Assembly: GCA_019654215.1 (NCBI GenBank)
Contig: BPDI01000007.1
Coordinates: forward strand, 1 to 64,000
DNA length: 64,000 nt
Direction of reading: 5' to 3'
Source: Gammaproteobacteria bacterium
GTDB taxonomy: Bacteria > Pseudomonadota > Gammaproteobacteria > Pseudomonadales > Pseudohongiellaceae
The translations under genes were made by a program, and so were the position numbers. Under the pieces are notes generated by a model, which did no database searches, was not told the DNA's origin, and was given only the letters and a program-made list of their open reading frames with translations. Below are positions 59,824 through 64,000 of this stretch, one piece after another (position 1 is the stretch's first letter; every line of letters starts with the position of its first letter).

Positions 59824-61085
59824 CGTGACCTAGCAGGTCTGCGTCCTTTTCGATGGACACCTTTAGGCCGAAATCTTGATTCTCTGACGAAGCCCGGCGC
59901 CTCTGTTAATAGATGCTCCAGCGGATGGGAACACTCTAATTTATTGCCTAACTTCTCTTCTATAGCCGGAAGTAAAAACGAATCTTCTTCGCAGGCAAAA
60001 CTGATTGAAGTACCAACTGCCCCTGCTCTTCCCGTGCGCCCAATTCGATGTACATAATCATCAGGTTCTTCCGGTAGGGTGTAATTCACAACATGACTAA
60101 CGTCTTTAATATGTAATCCTCTTCCCGCAACATCCGTTGCAACCAGTACCCGCAATTTTCCTGATTTAAATGCATCGAGAGTTCTTATGCGCTTGTTCTG
60201 GGGGATTTCTCCAGATAACGCAGCGCAGTTAATACCGTTACGATATAGATCATCTGCCAGCTTACGCACCTGGTCGCGACGATTACTAAACACCAAGACT
60301 TTTTCTGCGCCTGGCTCATCAAGAATGTTGTAGAGCAAATTGTATTTATCTATCGTGGTAACCAGATAAATAATTTGATCGACAGCATCGGCAGCAACTT
60401 TTTCCGGCTCTACTTCAACCTTGATAGGATCCAGTGCCCAACGGTCAGCCAACTCAATTATTTCTGGCGTAAACGTTGCACTAAACAATAAGGTTTGACG
60501 ACAGTTTTTTTTCGGTGTGCGTGAAACGACTTGACGCACTTGCGGAATGAATCCCATGTCTAGCATTCGATCGGCTTCATCTAACACTAATAATTCAACC
60601 AATCCTAAATAAAGGTTGTCGTTTCTGACAAAATCTAACAAGCGTCCCGGTGTCGCTACCAGAATATCTACAGCCTGTTTATCCAATTCCGCATTCTGTT
60701 TCGCATAATCTTCCCCTCCAACTAAAGTTACGGTGTGCAAATCACAACAAGCAGTTAACTTCTCAGCATCGGTTGCGATTTGAATCGCGAGCTCACGAGT
60801 AGGTGCAATAATTAAGGCACGGGGTTCTGCCAGGAATCTTTTTTCTTCGACTGGATTAGAAAGCTGGTCATTAATGATGGAAATAAGAAATGCGGCAGTT
60901 TTACCTGTGCCGGTTTGTGCTCGGCCAGTAATATCATGACCGGCGAGTGTATACACTAAACTCTGTGCTTGAATTGGTGTGCAGTATTCAAATCCGAGTT
61001 TAGTAATCGCCTCCCGTAAGGGTTGTTGTAACTCGAAACTGTCGAACGACAACAATTCTTGTTTTTCTTCTACTGAGCTGTCCAT
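59820..61085 (-). CDS. DEAD-box RNA helicase, RhlB-like
   Basis: 421 residues, intact. DEAD-box motifs in order: Q motif FEYCTPIQAQSL, I AQTGTGKT, Ia PTRELAIQ, Ib TPGRLLD, II DEAD in LVLDEADRMLD, III SAT, then V VATDVAGRGLHIKDV and VI YVHRIGRTGRAG. The basic tail RFRPKGVHRKGRRPARSR resembles RhlB of Pseudomonas. ATP-dependent RNA unwinding, possibly in the RNA degradosome. The four-base overlap with the converging gene is normal. Confidence 0.9.
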   Translation of the reverse strand: MDSSVEEKQELLSFDSFELQQPLREAITKLGFEYCTPIQAQSLVYTLAGHDITGRAQTGTGKTAAFLISIINDQLSNPVEEKRFLAEPRALIIAPTRELAIQIATDAEKLTACCDLHTVTLVGGEDYAKQNAELDKQAVDILVATPGRLLDFVRNDNLYLGLVELLVLDEADRMLDMGFIPQVRQVVSRTPKKNCRQTLLFSATFTPEIIELADRWALDPIKVEVEPEKVAADAVDQIIYLVTTIDKYNLLYNILDEPGAEKVLVFSNRRDQVRKLADDLYRNGINCAALSGEIPQNKRIRTLDAFKSGKLRVLVATDVAGRGLHIKDVSHVVNYTLPEEPDDYVHRIGRTGRAGAVGTSISFACEEDSFLLPAIEEKLGNKLECSHPLEHLLTEAPGFVRESRFRPKGVHRKGRRPARSR

Positions 61086-61189
61086 CTATCCCATCTATCT
61101 AACACTATTTACTTCAATGATCGCATGGGGCGCACGCATAATAGCGAGATGAGCGATGATTTGAAAGGAATGTATCAGCGCAGAAAGTA

Positions 61190-61933
61190 TTAACTACTGC
61201 AAGCGTAACAGTTGGGGTCACGGGGCAGGCGCATTTCACGCCATTGCATAGTGGTTGCATCGAGCAGCAATAATCTCCCAGCAAGAGTATCTCCAATACC
61301 AGTAATTATTTTGATCGTTTCCATTGCCTGTACTGAACCTATTATTCCAACAACTGGCGCCATGACTCCATTATGGGCGCAGCTGGCATCGTCATCATCG
61401 CCTTCCTGGTACAGACATTGATAGCAAGGACTTTCAGGATTAGTACTATCAAACACTGCTACCTGACCTTCCATGCGAATTGCAGCGCCGGAAACCAATG
61501 GTTTTGAATAGGCAATACAACTGCGATTTATCGCAAAGCGAGTAGTAAAGTTATCGCAAGCATCCACTACTACATCGGCTCGTTTAACAGCACTATCCAA
61601 AGAGTCTTCTTGAAGTCGAGAATTAATCGAAGTGATTTTCACTTCGGAATTTAGTCCAACCAAAGTTTGCTCAGCAGAGCTAACTTTCTCTTCACCTAGG
61701 TTCAATTGGCTATGAGCAATTTGTCGCTGCAAGTTAGTGAGCTCAACTGAATCATCGTCGGCAATGATTAAATGACCTATTCCAGCTGCGGAAAGATACA
61801 TAGCGGCAGGACAGCCCAAACCGCCCATTCCAACTACAAGCACAGTTGCATCGACTAGTTTCTGCTGACCCGCAATATCCATTTCTGGAAGCATTATCTG
61901 TCGACTAAATCGAAGTAGTTGTTCATCTTTCAT
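61190..61933 (-). CDS. moeB: HesA/MoeB/ThiF family adenylyltransferase, MoeB-like
   Basis: 247 residues, intact. E1-like adenylation domain: RFSRQIMLPEMDIAGQQKL, ATP loop VLVVGMGGLGCPAAMYLS, the arginine finger TNLQRQIAH, DACDNFTTRFAINRSC, and Zn cysteine pairs CYQC and CYAC. It activates the MoaD C-terminal glycine in molybdopterin synthesis, or ThiS in thiamine synthesis. No rhodanese domain, so MoeB or ThiF. Eight bases after prmC on the same strand, a common order after hemA-prfA-prmC. Confidence 0.88.
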   Translation of the reverse strand: MKDEQLLRFSRQIMLPEMDIAGQQKLVDATVLVVGMGGLGCPAAMYLSAAGIGHLIIADDDSVELTNLQRQIAHSQLNLGEEKVSSAEQTLVGLNSEVKITSINSRLQEDSLDSAVKRADVVVDACDNFTTRFAINRSCIAYSKPLVSGAAIRMEGQVAVFDSTNPESPCYQCLYQEGDDDDASCAHNGVMAPVVGIIGSVQAMETIKIITGIGDTLAGRLLLLDATTMQWREMRLPRDPNCYACSS

Positions 61934-61941
61934 ATTTTTAG

Positions 61942-62788
61942 TTTACAGACCTTTCGGCCATTTAGCTTCGACGATACGATCGATTCCAGCAAAGTCTTTA
62001 TATCCAGCTACTTTTTCATAACCAAGCTCATTTAGATTTTTAATGAGTTGAGCCTGTTGATTGTATCCATGTTCCATAAGGAGCCAGGAATCTTTCTTTA
62101 AGTACTCGCTTGCTTTATTCATAATTGAATTCAGCGCACCAAAACCTGATCTTCTCCGCTAACGCGACTGAAGGCTCAAAAGGCAGGTCTCCCTCTTCTA
62201 AATGTTTATCACCAAATGCAACATAGGGCGGATTTGCCAGTATTAAATCGAACTTTTCTGCAGGCAGGCCATCACACCACGATCCCTGATGAAACACAAT
62301 ATTATTTACATCAAGTGATTGGGCATTATCGCGAGCAACTGCAAGCGCATCTTCGCTGATATCGGTGGCGTGTACTTGCCAATCCGAGTTTGCTAATGCT
62401 ATTGCAATGGCAATAGCGCCACTGCCAGTCCCTAAATCGGCAATCCGTTTCGAACCACTATCATTCTTTAGTTTGCCAGACAGAGCTCACTAAAAACTCA
62501 GTTTCCGGACGAGGAACCAGTACTGATTCATTAACGCTTAGCTAAAAATTTCCAGAATGCCTTCTTACCAATTATTATGCAACGGGCTCTCCCTGGCGTC
62601 GACGATCTAAAAGTGTTTTGAATTCTGAATAAGCAGTTTCAGAAATTTTTTTTTCACTGTAGCTCTTAAGTAACCTCGAGATTTATCGAGCACATGACTA
62701 AGTATTAACTCAGTGTCTAACAGAGCACTTTCGCTTACTGGCTTTAGTGATTCCCAGCATGGAGTGCTTGTTGCACTGTAACTGACAT
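61942..62788 (-). CDS. prmC: Peptide chain release factor N5-glutamine methyltransferase PrmC, frame-broken
   Basis: Methylates the GGQ Gln of RF1 and RF2. ATG 62788: MSVTVQQALHAGNHLKPVSE, SALLDTELILSHVLDKSRGY (N-terminal helices). After frame breaks near 62520-62660, IADLGTGSGAIAIAIALANS (SAM motif) and ATDISEDALAVARDNAQ, then the signature NPPY in FDLILANPPYVAFGDKHLEE. It shifts again near 62140; the end is HGYNQQAQLIKNLNELGYEK and stop 61942. About 280 residues expected. Six bases after prfA, as in most gammaproteobacteria. Confidence 0.85.
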
Positions 62789-62794
62789 TTAGTC

Positions 62795-63882
62795 TTAGTC
62801 CTCTTCGGCAAGGCCTGCAAGAAGATCTGCCTGATATTCGTTAATCAATGGCTGGATAACAGAACCGAGATTTCCCGCTATGATTTCCGGTAAATTATAG
62901 AGAGTAAGATTAATTCGATGGTCGGTAACTCGACCTTGCGGATAATTATAAGTACGGATTTTTTCCGAACGATCGCCGCTCCCAACTAGTTTACGTCGAG
63001 TATCAGACTCTTCGTCTTTCGCTTCCTGTTGCGCTTGATCCAATAGCTTGGCCTGTAACAAAGACATCGCTCTAGCTTTGTTCTTATGCTGCGAACGTTC
63101 ATCCTGACATTCCACTACGATACCAGTCGGGATATGAGTCAATCGAATCGCACTGTCGGTTTTGTTAACATGCTGACCGCCGGCACCGCTGGCCCGGAAA
63201 GTATCAATACGCAAATCATTCTTATCGATGTCGATCTCTTCCACTTCATCGATTTCCGGCATGATTGCAACGGTGCATGCCGAAGTATGTATACGCCCCT
63301 GAGTTTCAGTTTCCGGTACACGCTGAACGCGATGAGCACCAGATTCGAATTTCAGTTTTTCATAAACATTCTTTCCGTCGATGCGAACAACAACTTCTTT
63401 ATAACCACCATGTTCACCAGGCCGTTCCGTAATTAATTCTGTTTTCCATTTCTGTTCTTCTGCGTAGCGGCTATACATGCGGTGCAGATCGCCAGAAAAT
63501 ATTGCCGCCTCATCTCCACCGGTTCCCGCACGAATTTCAAGAAATACGTTGCAGTATCCTTAGAATCTTTAGGCAACAAAAGTTTCTGCAGATCCAATTC
63601 CAAAATTTCCAGTTCTTCTGAGCCGTTGAAAATTTCCTCTTCAGCCATGATACGTATTTCAGGATCAGAGTCTTTTTGCATTTCCTTCCCCTCACTCAAG
63701 TTGTTCGAAACTTCATTGAAACGATTAAAGCTCTTAACCACATCTTCGATCTCACTGTACTCTTTTGAAAACTCACGAAAGCGATTTTGATCCGCAATAA
63801 TTTCGGCATCACTTAGCAGCGCCTCGAGTTCAGCGAAGCGATATTGTAAGTTTTCCAATTTGAGTCGGATTGATTCTTTCAT
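62795..63882 (-). CDS. prfA: Peptide chain release factor 1, one frameshift
   Basis: Terminates at UAA and UAG. First part [20 protein letters not shown] with helical domain 1, to [11 protein letters not shown]. One base is missing near 63535, so [21 protein letters not shown] is out of frame. Then the second part: the codon-recognition [19 protein letters not shown] (PET), the catalytic loop [20 protein letters not shown] (GGQ), and the end [17 protein letters not shown]. About 361 residues (E. coli 360). Between hemA and prmC. An essential gene, which argues that the frame break is a sequence error. Confidence 0.95.
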
Positions 63883-63902
63883 TGATGCTACTAAACGATC
63901 CT

Positions 63903-64000
63903 TTAATTCTGACCGCCTTCTCCTAAATCAAATAATTCTTGAGTCAATTTCAAAAGCTCATCTCTTCCTTCAGAACTGGCTTTCTTCATTTGTACGCTAG
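63903..64000 (-). CDS. hemA: Glutamyl-tRNA reductase, C-terminal fragment at the window edge
   Basis: The window starts inside a leftward gene whose last 32 codons are visible: SVQMKKASSEGRDELLKLTQ followed by LFDLGEGGQN and TAA 63903. The pattern VQ-(K/L)K-x(2)-EGR near the end is that of HemA of Pseudomonas-like gammaproteobacteria. It lies 20 bases before prfA in the canonical hemA-prfA order. Identification rests mostly on position. Confidence 0.7.
   Translation of the reverse strand, partial: SVQMKKASSEGRDELLKLTQELFDLGEGGQN

Overview
The window is about 44% GC (judged by eye) and looks like chromosome of an uncultured or marine-type gammaproteobacterium. The housekeeping blocks support this: mreB-mreC-mreD-maf-rng-yhdP in one direction, gatC-gatA-gatB diverging from mreB, and hemA-prfA-prmC-moeB at the right edge. 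Pal, an NDH-SelD fusion, TonB and ExbD type proteins and many Gram-negative signal peptides agree. I see no tRNA, rRNA, insertion sequence, CRISPR array, prophage or plasmid gene.

Layout. 0.1-7.4 kb: a broken universal stress protein, FadH (2,4-dienoyl-CoA reductase), a secreted esterase, a spermidine-synthase-like enzyme in two genes (membrane half and soluble half), an SDR and an aminoglycoside-phosphotransferase-like kinase. 7.4-10.5 kb: histidine phosphatase and two acyl-CoA dehydrogenases, which with the kinase and SDR form an acyl-CoA catabolism operon. 10.8-17.3 kb: pal, an HSL-type esterase, a DUF4105 protein, a Tat-exported NAD epimerase, a secreted PDLxGxW protein and a TfoX-like protein. 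17.3-20.5 kb: a ThDP enzyme converging on a sodium:solute symporter. 20.6-21.8 kb: a decayed patch (HAD and GNAT remnants with internal deletions, a thioesterase, a tiny lipoprotein). 21.8-27 kb: patatin-like protein, MFS transporter, TonB-dependent receptor, YceI. 27-30.5 kb: 2OG-Fe(II) dioxygenase and NDH-SelD. 30.6-34 kb: TPR protein, predicted aminopeptidase, YjbQ, glutaminyl cyclase, HINT. 34-37.2 kb: mtnA with a fused class II aldolase/SDR, a candidate methylthioribose salvage route. 37.2-46 kb: ExbD, TetR, DUF445, nitrilase, a PQQ quinohemoprotein dehydrogenase, a cyclase-family hydrolase, two DUF6644-like membrane proteins, a second PDLxGxW protein and a DUF6152 protein. 46-64 kb: a PD40 protein and the cell-shape, amidotransferase, helicase and translation-termination blocks.

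A pervasive feature is broken reading frames: about half of the genes, including essential ones (prfA, mreC, mreD, prmC, rng), need one or more single-base corrections to read through. The damage is patchy, with long clean stretches between. Essential genes cannot all be dead, so most of these breaks are probably sequence or assembly errors. The two genes with internal deletions may be real pseudogenes or assembly collapses. For frame-broken genes the coordinates given are the full extent of recognisable coding sequence.
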